Assembly (NCBI RefSeq): GCF_021390475.1
Contig: NZ_JAJUWS010000007.1
Coordinates: 1 to 64,000, forward strand
DNA: 64,000 bases
Source: Streptomyces sp. ST2-7A
GTDB lineage: Bacteria; Actinomycetota; Actinomycetes; Streptomycetales; Streptomycetaceae
Direction: 5' to 3'
Shown here: positions 45,721-53,572 of the stretch, piece by piece
How the letters are laid out: each line of letters begins with the position of its first letter
Numbering within the stretch: the first letter of the stretch is position 1
Notes under the pieces: model-generated
The model's database searches: none
What the model saw: only the letters and a program-made list of their open reading frames with translations
What the model was told of the DNA's origin: nothing
Position numbers and translations under genes: made by a program

Positions 45721-46769
45721 GTGGTGCTCTCCTCTCGGAAGGGTGTGGGAACAGCGGGGCGGTCCCGGAGGGCGACAACGCCCAGGGCGACGCCGGAGGT
45801 GGCGAGTTCGGCGATCAGGGTCAGGACCCGGCTGCCGAGAGCCGCGGCGACGGCGGCGTGCAACGGCAGGACCGGGGCGAGGGCGGGCACCAACAGCAGC
45901 TCGCGGACGCCGATGCCGTCGGGGGCGAACACGGCGAGGGACCCGACCACCACGGCGAGGGCGAAACCACCGATCGCCGCGGGTAGCGCGGGCAGCGGCT
46001 CGGCACCCAGCAGCACCGCGATCACCCAGACGTGCAGGCCCGAGAGCACCCAGGCGGCGGTCTGGAACACGATGGCCAGGCGCAGATTCCCCGACCGCCC
46101 GGGTGGCGGGGGCGGCTGCCGCCCGGCGACCCGGGCCGCCAGGCCCGCGAGCACGTGGATGAGGTCGGGCCGCACCACCAGGACGAGCAGCAGAGCCGGG
46201 GGAAGCAGCAGCCACACGGCGCCGTCCGCCGGCAGGGTCCGCGCGACAAGCAGACCGACCACACCACCCGTGAGCAGCACGATCACGAGGTTGACCAGGT
46301 ACGTTCCGGCCATCTGGGTCTTGGTGACCCCGGCCTGCTCGGCCATCCGCATCTGTGCGATGAGGCCCCACACGCGCCCCGGTACGAATTTGCCCAGGAA
46401 GCCGACGAAGAACATGCGGATCCCGGTGCGGGCGGGCACCGGCGCCGCGATCGCCGACAACGTCAGCAACCAGGCCCTGGTGCCGCAGAGCAGGCCGACC
46501 GCGGTGACCAGGCAGGCACCCAGCAGCGCGGCGGCCGAACCACCGTGGAGCAGCTCGGCGAGCACGGACCAGTCCTGTCCCCGCAGGGCGACGAGGACAC
46601 CGGCCACCACGGCCACCGCGAAGATCACCGTCAGGGCGCGGCGCCACGCGACAGCCGCGCCGTGTCGCGGTCGCGCGGGGGCGGTTTCGCGGCCCACGGT
46701 GCCGGCGTCGTCGCTCCCCGGGGCGGGGCCGGCGGGCGGGAGTGCCGCGTCGGGGTGTTCGGTGGTCAT
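45717..46769 (-). CDS. flippase-like membrane protein (lysylphosphatidylglycerol synthase TM / UPF0104 type)
   Basis: The 350 residues contain about eight hydrophobic helices. Hallmarks of the family are FFVGFLGKFVPGRVWGLI, the MAEQAGVTKTQMAG segment and FAPDGIGVRELLL near the end. The family covers MprF membrane domains and AglD-type proteins and is often placed with lipid-linked sugar pathways as a candidate flippase. A 45-residue polar head precedes the first helix. I chose ATG 46769 as the first likely start. It is the first gene of the minus-strand operon and stands opposite the NarL-type regulator across a 552-base gap. Confidence 0.88.
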   Translation of the reverse strand: MTTEHPDAALPPAGPAPGSDDAGTVGRETAPARPRHGAAVAWRRALTVIFAVAVVAGVLVALRGQDWSVLAELLHGGSAAALLGACLVTAVGLLCGTRAWLLTLSAIAAPVPARTGIRMFFVGFLGKFVPGRVWGLIAQMRMAEQAGVTKTQMAGTYLVNLVIVLLTGGVVGLLVARTLPADGAVWLLLPPALLLVLVVRPDLIHVLAGLAARVAGRQPPPPPGRSGNLRLAIVFQTAAWVLSGLHVWVIAVLLGAEPLPALPAAIGGFALAVVVGSLAVFAPDGIGVRELLLVPALAPVLPLHAAVAAALGSRVLTLIAELATSGVALGVVALRDRPAVPTPFREESTT

Positions 46770-47271
46770 GGGCGATCCGTGGTCATGACTGGTCCGTTTC
46801 GGTGGGGGCGGGTCGGCGGACGCGAGGGAACGGGCGGGCCACGGACACACTCGTGGCCGCCGGCCGCCGGGGGAACCGATTCACCGGCATCGTGGGCGAA
46901 AGTGCAGGAGGGGGTACGACCATGAGCGCACCGGGGTACGGCCTCCGCTACGACCGCGGGACGGAAGGTCGTAATCCGTGGCGTCGGCGGAGGGGACCCC
47001 GTTTCCGCGGTCCCCGGGCGGGCCCGGGGACCGCGCCCGTCCCCCGACCCGCTCCCGACGGTTCGTCTCCCGCGCACGGCCACCGTGTCCCCCGGCGGGC
47101 GCGGCGTGCCGGTGACTTTCCCACCACGAGTGTTCGCACCGCGTTGCTCGGGGCGCTCTGGCGAAAGGTCGGAGGGAGGGCTTACTGTGACAATCAATGA
47201 CCATGCGTTGATCCGGGAGAAATCCGCGGGGTGGATCACGCTTCCGCAACTGGGAAGAACTGTTCTGTAGG

Positions 47272-47297
47272 CCGATTTGGGAGCGCTCCCAAATCGG
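47272..47297. promoter_or_regulatory. 26-bp perfect palindrome containing the CebR-type operator TGGGAGCGCTCCCA
   Basis: The 14-mer TGGGAGCGCTCCCA occupies 47278-47291 and is extended symmetrically by CCGATT on the left and AATCGG on the right. The 14-mer is the recognised binding site of CebR, the LacI-family cello-oligosaccharide repressor of streptomycetes. It lies 25 bases before the likely regulator start. AGAACTGTTCT (47256-47266), a second palindrome, is adjacent. The remainder of the 46770-47321 gap shows no gene. Confidence 0.8.
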
Positions 47298-47321
47298 TGT
47301 GGAGCCAAGGGGGACCCACTG

Positions 47322-48185
47322 TTGAAGGCTCGTAGCGCACCTACCGATTCACATCCATCCACTTCCGGCGTTCACTCCCGCATCCGCGGGGAAATCGACG
47401 TTCCGGCACTTCGCGAACCGGGCCGGCACGGCGATGGGGCCGACGCCCGGGTCCGGGGCGCGGCCGAACGCGTCGTCCGTATCTGCCTCGCCGACGACCA
47501 CTCCCTCATGCGGGACGGCCTCAAGGAGGTTCTCCGCGCCGTTCCGGAGTTCGCCGTGGTGGGGGAGGCGTCGACCGGCACCGAGGCCGTGATGCTCGCG
47601 GCCCGGTTACGCCCCGACGTCCTCCTGTTGGACATCGGGATGCCCGGCCCCCGGGCCTCCGAGACGATCCGGCAGATCACCCGCGTCGCGCCGGAGACGC
47701 ATGTGCTCGTCCTGACCATGAACGACGAGCCGGAGATGGTGCACGACCTGCTCGAAGCGGGCGCGACCGGATACCTGCTGAAGTCCATCCTTCGGGAGGA
47801 GTTGATCGCCGTCATCCGGTCGGTCACCAGCCGGCCCCCGAACACCGTCGTGCTCATCGTCTCCCGGCAGACGGCGGCACGATTGAAAAGTCGGCCGACG
47901 CACCCGGTGGAACCTCTTCTGACGGAACGGGAGGCGGTGCTTCTGGGGTTGGTCGCCGAAGCCATGAGCAACGCCCAGATAGCGTCCCGGCTGTTCATCA
48001 CCGAGGCCACCGTCAAACGGCACCTCACGAACATCTACGCCAAACTCAACGCGGTGTCGCGGGTGGACGCCCTGCGCAAGGCCCGTGCCGTCGGTCTGCT
48101 CGACGCCGGGCGGAACGGCGGTCGTCCACAGCGTTATCCCTCCCTCCCGGTCGCCGACGCCGCCGTCGTCCGACCCGGCCGCTGA
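47322..48185 (+). CDS. NarL-type LuxR response regulator with a TTA codon
   Basis: This is a receiver-HTH protein. Only rare starts exist in frame. I favour TTG 47322, preceded by AAGGGGG, giving 287 residues with a 50-residue disordered head; TTG 47277 overlaps the palindrome. The receiver domain starts at VRICLADDHSLMRDG, with phosphoacceptor Asp104 (LLLDIGMPGP) and GYLLKSI. The LuxR HTH lies around 205-265 (LTEREAVLLGLVAEAMSNA, TEATVKRHLTNIYAKL). Leu96 is encoded by TTA (47607-47609), suggesting bldA-dependent translation. There is no partner kinase in the window. It is divergent from the surface-glycan operon and may control it. Confidence 0.9.
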   Translation: MKARSAPTDSHPSTSGVHSRIRGEIDVPALREPGRHGDGADARVRGAAERVVRICLADDHSLMRDGLKEVLRAVPEFAVVGEASTGTEAVMLAARLRPDVLLLDIGMPGPRASETIRQITRVAPETHVLVLTMNDEPEMVHDLLEAGATGYLLKSILREELIAVIRSVTSRPPNTVVLIVSRQTAARLKSRPTHPVEPLLTEREAVLLGLVAEAMSNAQIASRLFITEATVKRHLTNIYAKLNAVSRVDALRKARAVGLLDAGRNGGRPQRYPSLPVADAAVVRPGR

Positions 48186-48317
48186 GGCCATCCGCTGAGG
48201 CCATCCGCCTCCCGGTGACGCGTCACCGCCCCGCCCGGTCGTGCCCGGCGGGGTGGTGACGAGGCCCGCTCCCGTCGGGCGGCCCCGCCGGAACCGGGAC
48301 GGTTCGGGCGGCGGGAT

Positions 48318-48353
48318 CGTCTTCCCCGGCGGAGGTCTCCGCCGGGGAAGACG
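48318..48353 (+). terminator. 17-bp perfect hairpin
   Basis: CGTCTTCCCCGGCGGAG (48318-48334) is the exact complement of 48337-48353. It lies 130 bases after the regulator stop and 80 bases before the next gene, so it most likely ends the regulator transcript. Confidence 0.75.
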
Positions 48354-48432
48354 ACCGTACGCGGGCGGTTCGGGCGGGAGCGGGGCGGCCCTCGCGGGCC
48401 CGATGGAGGCACCCGACGCAGGGGTGAGCTGT

Positions 48433-48822
48433 ATGAACCGCATGGTGGGGATGTGGCGGGAGGGGCGCCTGTTCATCCGGGACGCCCTCCACCTGGTGTC
48501 CACCGGCACGTCGTTCGCCGTCGCGGTGGACCCCGGGGCCCCCGGCGGACTGCGGCTCGGCGACACGTTCGACCTCGACGCCGAAGCGACGGCGCACCCG
48601 GAATGGTTCACCTCGATCGACATCACCAGCACCCACCCTCTGCCCGACGGCGGAACACTCCGGTGGGGAGAGGGCTCCCACGGCTCCGAGGGATTCGCCG
48701 CCCGGGTCGCTCCGGACGGGAACCCGGTGTGGATCCTGTACCTCGAGGAGTCGAACCCCTTCGTCGCGACCTCCGTGACCGCCGACGAGGCGACCTTGAG
48801 TCGAGCTCCGGTGTGCGGGTGA
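48433..48822 (+). CDS. 129-residue protein of unknown function
   Basis: I do not recognise it. From ATG 48433 the protein is acidic and beta-rich in appearance (GRLFIRDALHLVSTGTSFAV, RLGDTFDLDAE, GGTLRWGEGSHGSEGF, WILYLEESNPFV). There is no signal peptide or membrane helix, so it is probably cytosolic. Codon use is typical of the genome. The next gene (two S1 domains) starts 31 bases later on the same strand, so the two likely share a transcript and perhaps a role. It could be an immunity-type or adaptor protein. Confidence 0.6.
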   Translation: MNRMVGMWREGRLFIRDALHLVSTGTSFAVAVDPGAPGGLRLGDTFDLDAEATAHPEWFTSIDITSTHPLPDGGTLRWGEGSHGSEGFAARVAPDGNPVWILYLEESNPFVATSVTADEATLSRAPVCG

Positions 48823-48853
48823 CCGTGGACCTCGACGCCCCCGGAGGCGTCGG

Positions 48854-50392
48854 ATGACCGCCGACACCGTGCCGGAGAATGAGGGGGTGCCGCTCCACGT
48901 CCACCGCGTCACCAGGTACGACCCCGCCGACCGGGACGAACACGGTCACTGGATCGGTCCGGAGGACACCGTCTCCGACCACGGGCCGGTCGAGGCGGCG
49001 TACCTCCGCGCGGTCGGGCTGTTCGCGGCGCACGCCGGGGTCGATCACCTGGTCGTGCGCGAGCCGTCGGTGTCCCCCACCGTGCGCTTCGGCCTCGAAC
49101 CCTCTTTGCCGGAGTCCGGGTTGGGCGCGTTCTTCCCGGCGGACCCGGACGGCTTCCACCGCGGTTTCCACGACGGGGCGAAAGTACCCCTGGCCACCGG
49201 CCAGGGACTCGTCCGCGCCATGCTCCGTGATCACGGCCTGTGGTGCCGACTGGAGGTGGAGGACGTGCTCACCGTGCACGTCGGGTGGGACCAGTACCTG
49301 TACATCGGCACCCGGCGACCGTGCGATGAGGGGTTGGCCGACCGCGTGCGCGCCCTCGGTCTGTTCCCGGAGCCCCTGCCCGCCTCCCCCTACGACATGG
49401 AGCTCGGGGCCGACGAGCAGCGGTACCCCGCCGACGACGCCTTCTGGGACCGTCTGCGGCGGGCGGTGACCGCGAACCGCGCGGGCGTACTGGAGGAACG
49501 CCCCGTTCTGAACATGTCCCGGTGGCACCGCCTCACGCCCGACACCCTCGACACCGTCCGCGCCGACCTCACCCCGCGCGCCCCGTTGGCCGTGTGGCCG
49601 CCGCTGTCCACCGACATTCCGGCCGTCCTCGACGCCCTCACCGGCGAGGAGGAGGTGGAATGCGTTCTGGAGGAGGACGGGCGGCTCCACGGAGTCATCG
49701 CCCATGACGAGGACTTTCCGCACCTGACCGTGCTGCTCTCCCGCGCCCGCGCCGCCCTGCTCCTGCCCCGCCGGGAGGGCGGGGCCGAACCACTGTTCAC
49801 AGGAGTGCTCCCCGACCCCGACGGGGTACTGCGCGCCCGGTGGGGCACCGAGCCGTCCCGGGGCAACCACACCCCTCTCCTCCTCACCACCCTGCGCCGG
49901 GGACAGGTCGTCGGGGGAACGGTCACCCGGATCGCCGACTTCGGCGTCACCTTCGTGGACATCGGAGGGTTCGAGGCGATGATCAACATTCCCGAACTCT
50001 CGCGGCGCCCCTTCGACCACCCCTCCGAGATCGTCTCGCCGGGACAGGAGGTCATGGCCGAGATCCTCGATGTCGATCCGATGCGCGAGCGGGTGTCGCT
50101 CTCCCCCCGGAGTCTGTGCGAGGACCCCGTTCGGAAGCTCACCGAATGGGTCGGTCGGACCGTCACCGGCCGCGTCACCAAGTCCGTTCCGATGGGGGTA
50201 CTCGTGCGCGTCGGGGACGGGAGGAAAGGCGTCGAAGGGCTGCTGCCCCTCGCCGAGTCGGGCGAGGAGTACCCCGATCCGTCCCGACACCCCCTCCGGC
50301 GGGGCGACACCGTCCGGGTCACGATCGTCGACGTGGATCCAAAGCGGCGTCGCATCACGCTCTCGTGGCGAGGAGCGACACCCGACGGATGA
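48854..50392 (+). CDS. protein with two C-terminal S1 RNA-binding domains and an unknown N-terminal half
   Basis: The start ATG follows GGAGGCG at 6 bases. Of 512 residues, about 346-418 form the first S1 domain (GQVVGGTVTRIADFGVTFVD, MINIPELS, VMAEILDVDPMRERVSLS). About 428-508 form the second (GRTVTGRVTKSVPMGVLVRV, GLLPLAES, VRVTIVDVDPKRRRITLS). The N-terminal 340 residues (VTRYDPADRDEHGHWIGPED, LVRAMLRDHGLWCRLEVED) match no family I know; they are acidic and soluble. It is not ribosomal protein S1, which has four to six domains. It may bind RNA in a stress or surface-control setting. Confidence 0.85.
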   Translation: MTADTVPENEGVPLHVHRVTRYDPADRDEHGHWIGPEDTVSDHGPVEAAYLRAVGLFAAHAGVDHLVVREPSVSPTVRFGLEPSLPESGLGAFFPADPDGFHRGFHDGAKVPLATGQGLVRAMLRDHGLWCRLEVEDVLTVHVGWDQYLYIGTRRPCDEGLADRVRALGLFPEPLPASPYDMELGADEQRYPADDAFWDRLRRAVTANRAGVLEERPVLNMSRWHRLTPDTLDTVRADLTPRAPLAVWPPLSTDIPAVLDALTGEEEVECVLEEDGRLHGVIAHDEDFPHLTVLLSRARAALLLPRREGGAEPLFTGVLPDPDGVLRARWGTEPSRGNHTPLLLTTLRRGQVVGGTVTRIADFGVTFVDIGGFEAMINIPELSRRPFDHPSEIVSPGQEVMAEILDVDPMRERVSLSPRSLCEDPVRKLTEWVGRTVTGRVTKSVPMGVLVRVGDGRKGVEGLLPLAESGEEYPDPSRHPLRRGDTVRVTIVDVDPKRRRITLSWRGATPDG

Positions 50393-50502
50393 CCCTACCC
50401 CGGACCCTTGGACGTCCCGTGCGCGAGGGAGGTAACTCTCCGCAATCGTCGCACCACGGCGACGCCCAGTCCCCGAGGCTTCCCCCCGGTGGGGCGCCGC
50501 AT

Positions 50503-50522
50503 CTTAAACGCACCTTAAGCGC
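50503..50522 (+). promoter_or_regulatory. 11-bp-spaced direct repeat CTTAAACGC / CTTAAGCGC
   Basis: The two 9-mers (50503-50511, 50514-50522) lie one helical turn apart, a spacing used by OmpR/SARP-type activators. They sit 139 bases before the -35 box of the GH81 promoter. Confidence 0.4.
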
Positions 50523-50635
50523 GGCTGAGCCGTCGCTGATCCCTACCGGGAATCCGATTCCCGACAGGCCCCCGGGAGCCCCCCTCGCACCGCTTCCCAC
50601 CTGCGCTTTGGCATGAAACACCCCCGAAAATGACG

Positions 50636-50649
50636 CGGTTCCGGAACCG
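50636..50649. promoter_or_regulatory. palindrome CGGTTCCGGAACCG upstream of the GH81 promoter
   Basis: A perfect 14-bp palindrome ends 12 bases before the -35 hexamer and shares the CCGGAACC core with the two downstream operators. Confidence 0.5.
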
Positions 50650-50660
50650 TGCGAGCCGCG

Positions 50661-50689
50661 TTGACAGGTCGTCCCGCCGCTCCTAACTT
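50661..50689 (+). promoter_or_regulatory. strong housekeeping-type promoter of the GH81 gene
   Basis: TTGACA (50661-50666) and TAACTT (50684-50689) are separated by 17 bases, a near-consensus arrangement. The expected transcription start falls next to the first operator at 50697. The 50393-50774 gap contains no gene. Confidence 0.75.
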
Positions 50690-50696
50690 CGCAAAC

Positions 50697-50734
50697 CCGG
50701 AACCGCTTCCGGCGTTCACCGGAACCGCTTCCGG
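50697..50734 (+). promoter_or_regulatory. twin CCGGAACCGCTTCCGG operators
   Basis: Two identical 16-mers (50697-50712 and 50719-50734) with CCGGAA/TTCCGG arms lie 22 bases apart, just downstream of the predicted start of transcription. That position suits repression by a LacI-type sugar regulator. Confidence 0.75.
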
Positions 50735-50774
50735 TGGAGCCCGTCCCCCCACACCCCCCACCCCGAGGTAGCAG

Positions 50775-53057
50775 ATGAGTCAGCATCGTGTGAACCGGCG
50801 ACGGCGCCGGATCGCCCTGAGCACCATGGCCGCGGCGACGGCGGCGGCCGTCACCGGAGTCGTGCTGATCCCCTCCGCCGGGGCCGCGGAGATACCGGTC
50901 GGGGAGGGCGGTTACTCCGACACCCGCCCGGCCGGCACGCAGGGCCCCACCGACAACATGGGTACCCCGGTCCTGCCGCAGGTCACCGACGCGGTCGCCG
51001 GGGAGCCGGTCCCCACCAACGACTGGTGGTCCTCGCTGGTCTTCAAGCGTTACGCGGACAACCCGTACTCCCAGCCGATGTACGGGCACCCCCTCACCTA
51101 CCAGGCCGTCGCCGAGGGCCTCCAGGTCGGCCACCCCACCAACCACGCCATCGTGGGCGAGGGCCGGCAGTACGAGTTCGTCCACACCGCCGACCTCACC
51201 CTGAGCGTCGCCGGCCTCGACTCGCCCGACGTCAAGGCCGACGGCTGGTCCGACTGGACCGTCACCCCCTACTGGGGCGACGGCGACCGCGAACTGCGCG
51301 CCACCATCGGCCACGGCCTGCCGTACGTGTACGCGGAGGCCAACGGCGGCGACGCCGAGATCATCACCAACGGCACCCCCGAGGTCTTCGCCGACGAGGG
51401 CAACGTCCTCGGCGTGACCGTCGCCGGCAACGACTACGCGCTGTTCGCCCCCACCGGCAGCGACTGGAACGTCTCCGGCACCTCGGTGACCGCCGCCCTC
51501 GGCGACAACGACTACTACTCCGTCGCCCTGCTGCCCGACCGGGACGCGCTGGGCACCTTCGAGCGGTACGCCTTCAGCTTCGTCACCGGCTCCGAGGTCT
51601 CCTGGGACTACGATCCCGCCGCCGGCGAGGTCGCCGCCACCTACACGCTTCGGACCGAGGCCCGCGAGGGCTCCGAGACCGGCGCGCTTCAAGCGCTGTA
51701 CCGCCACCAGTGGATGCACACCGACGACGCGCTGCTGGACCACGAGTACGTCTCGCCGCGCGGCGCCATGAAGCTCCGCGAGGGCAACTCCTTCACCACC
51801 ACCCAGACCGTCCCCGGCGTCCTGCCCGTGCTGCCGGAGAGCGACGGCGTCGACGAGGGTCGCCTCGGCGGCCACATCGCCGATGTCCTCGGCTCCGCCG
51901 ACCCCTTCGAGGGCGCCACCGACACCTACTGGACCGGCAAGCAGCTCGGCAAGCTCGCCCAGCTCGCCACCATCGCCGACCAGGCCGGTGACGACGCCTC
52001 CCGCGACCAACTGCTGACCCTGGTCAAGGACCGGCTCCAGGAGTGGTTCACGGTCGGCGGCGCGGCCGAGTTCTCCTACGACGCCGACTGGTCCACCCTC
52101 ACCGGGTACCCGGCGTCCTACGGCAGCGACACCGAGCTGAACGACCACCACTTCCACTACGGCTACTTCGTGATCGCCGCCGCGATCGTCGCGCAGTTCG
52201 ACCCCGAGTGGGCCGAGGAGTCCGCGTGGGGCGGCATGGTCCACGAGCTGATCCGCGACACCGCCAACCCGGCGCGAGATGACGACCGCTACCCGTTCCT
52301 GCGCGGCTTCGACATCTACGCCGGTCACAGCTGGGCCGCCGGTCACCAGGGCTTCGCCGCCGGCAACAACCAGGAGTCCTCCTCCGAGTCGATCAACCTC
52401 AGCGCCGGCCTCATCCTGTGGGGCTCGGCCACCGGTGACGACGAACTGCGTGACCTGGGCGTCTACCTGTTGACCACCGAGGCCGAGTCGATCCGCCAGT
52501 ACTGGTTCGACGCCGACCAGGAGGTCTACCCGGCGGACTACGAGCACCCGATCGTCGGCATGGTCTGGGGCTCCGGCGGCGCCTACGCCACCTGGTGGAC
52601 CGCCAACCCGGAGGAGATCCACGGCATCAACGTGCTGCCCCTGACCGGCGGTTCGCTGCACCTGGCCGCCCACCCGGAGGCCGTCAACCGCAACCTCGAC
52701 CACCTCGTCGAGCAGAACGGCGGGCCCTTCGAGGAGTGGCGCGACCTGCTGTGGCAGTTCCAGGCGCTCGTGGACCCGGAGACCGCCAAGGCCTCCTACG
52801 ACGCCGACGGTGACGCCTACGAGCCGGAGGCCGGCGCCACCCGCGCGCACACCTACCACTGGATCAACACCCTCGCCGTCGTCGGCACGCCCAACCTGGA
52901 CGTGACCGCCGACATCCCGACCGCGGCGGTCTTCGAGAAGGACGGCACGCGCACCTACACCGCGCACAACCACGCCGACGCCGAGCGCACGGTGACCTTC
53001 TCCGACGGCACCACGCTCACCGTCCCGGCCCGCTCGTCCGCCACCTCCACCGGCTGA
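50775..53057 (+). CDS. secreted GH81 endo-beta-1,3-glucanase
   Basis: This enzyme cleaves beta-1,3-glucans such as laminarin, callose or fungal wall glucan outside the cell. Of 760 residues the first about 38 are a signal peptide (basic VNRRRRRIA, hydrophobic stretch, cleavage near AGAAEI). The rest matches glycoside hydrolase 81: N-terminal beta-sandwich (TNDWWSSLVF, YGHPLTYQA) and an alpha/alpha barrel with FDIYAGHSWAAGHQGF (Asp513, His518) and NNQESSSESIN (Glu534, Glu538), which are the catalytic pair region. A beta-rich tail of about 60 residues ends it; no separate carbohydrate-binding module is evident. Promoter, twin operators and terminator all surround this single gene. Confidence 0.95.
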   Translation: MSQHRVNRRRRRIALSTMAAATAAAVTGVVLIPSAGAAEIPVGEGGYSDTRPAGTQGPTDNMGTPVLPQVTDAVAGEPVPTNDWWSSLVFKRYADNPYSQPMYGHPLTYQAVAEGLQVGHPTNHAIVGEGRQYEFVHTADLTLSVAGLDSPDVKADGWSDWTVTPYWGDGDRELRATIGHGLPYVYAEANGGDAEIITNGTPEVFADEGNVLGVTVAGNDYALFAPTGSDWNVSGTSVTAALGDNDYYSVALLPDRDALGTFERYAFSFVTGSEVSWDYDPAAGEVAATYTLRTEAREGSETGALQALYRHQWMHTDDALLDHEYVSPRGAMKLREGNSFTTTQTVPGVLPVLPESDGVDEGRLGGHIADVLGSADPFEGATDTYWTGKQLGKLAQLATIADQAGDDASRDQLLTLVKDRLQEWFTVGGAAEFSYDADWSTLTGYPASYGSDTELNDHHFHYGYFVIAAAIVAQFDPEWAEESAWGGMVHELIRDTANPARDDDRYPFLRGFDIYAGHSWAAGHQGFAAGNNQESSSESINLSAGLILWGSATGDDELRDLGVYLLTTEAESIRQYWFDADQEVYPADYEHPIVGMVWGSGGAYATWWTANPEEIHGINVLPLTGGSLHLAAHPEAVNRNLDHLVEQNGGPFEEWRDLLWQFQALVDPETAKASYDADGDAYEPEAGATRAHTYHWINTLAVVGTPNLDVTADIPTAAVFEKDGTRTYTAHNHADAERTVTFSDGTTLTVPARSSATSTG

Positions 53058-53135
53058 CGAACCCCGGTCGGAACCCGACCCGGCCCGCCGGGGCCGTCCC
53101 CCCACACGCACCACGACGGCCCCGGCCCGTCCCCC

Positions 53136-53186
53136 CACACCCCGGTGCCCGCCACCTCCCCCACAGGTGGCGGGCACCGGGGTGTG
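53136..53186 (+). terminator. 22-bp perfect terminator hairpin after GH81
   Basis: The arm 53136-53157, starting CACACCCCGGTGCCCG, is the exact complement of 53165-53186, with a 7-base loop CCCCCAC. It lies 79 bases after the stop codon and insulates the CRISPR region to its right. Confidence 0.85.
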
Positions 53187-53243
53187 CGGGGGCGGGTCTC
53201 CGGTCGGGTACGAACCCCTCGCTGCCCGACGTACGATGGCGCC

Positions 53244-53282
53244 CCGGATTTCAGCGACACGCCGGGGTTTCACGCGCTACCG
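53244..53282 (+). repeat. second copy of the CRISPR leader motif, upstream of the cas operon
   Basis: This 39-base stretch, starting CCGGATTTCAGCGAC, matches 62232-62270 next to the CRISPR array at 34 of 39 positions and in the same orientation. It suggests that a CRISPR array once began here. Confidence 0.7.
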
Positions 53283-53285
53283 ATA

Positions 53286-53521
53286 CCAACGCCGCCAGAC
53301 ACTGTGAGTCGGGTGGGGTGGACGGGCGGCCAGGGGCCGGCTGTGAGGGGTCCCAACGCCGCCAGACGCTCCCTCCATGGAGGGAGACCGAGGCACCCAC
53401 AATCCCTCGAAGGGAGAATGAAGACTTGTAGCTGTGTGGGTGGAGGAGTCGGCCACGGCACTCACAAGTTGCTACCCCTCGATTGCGCATGAACAGTGGT
53501 CCCGTCGCAAGGGGCATGAAT
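53286..53521 (+). repeat. decayed CRISPR-like repeats
   Basis: CCAACGCCGCCAGAC occurs at 53286-53300 and again at 53353-53367, exactly 67 bases apart, the unit length of the intact array. Beyond lie degenerate relatives of the complement of the array repeat: CCCTCGAAGGGAGAATGAAG near 53404, and GTTGCTACCCCTCG at 53468-53481, matching the repeat complement at 13 of 14. The stretch is less GC-rich than its surroundings. Read as a relic array; repeats are too degraded to function. Confidence 0.5.
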
Positions 53522-53572
53522 GAGTGGATGCCTCGGGAGAGCCACCCTATGTCATCCCCGCTTGCTGTTCTC

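Noticed and set aside
47272-47297. The CebR-type palindrome as a terminator
   Set aside because: There is no gene immediately upstream on either strand to terminate, and the centre is an exact LacI-family operator sequence.
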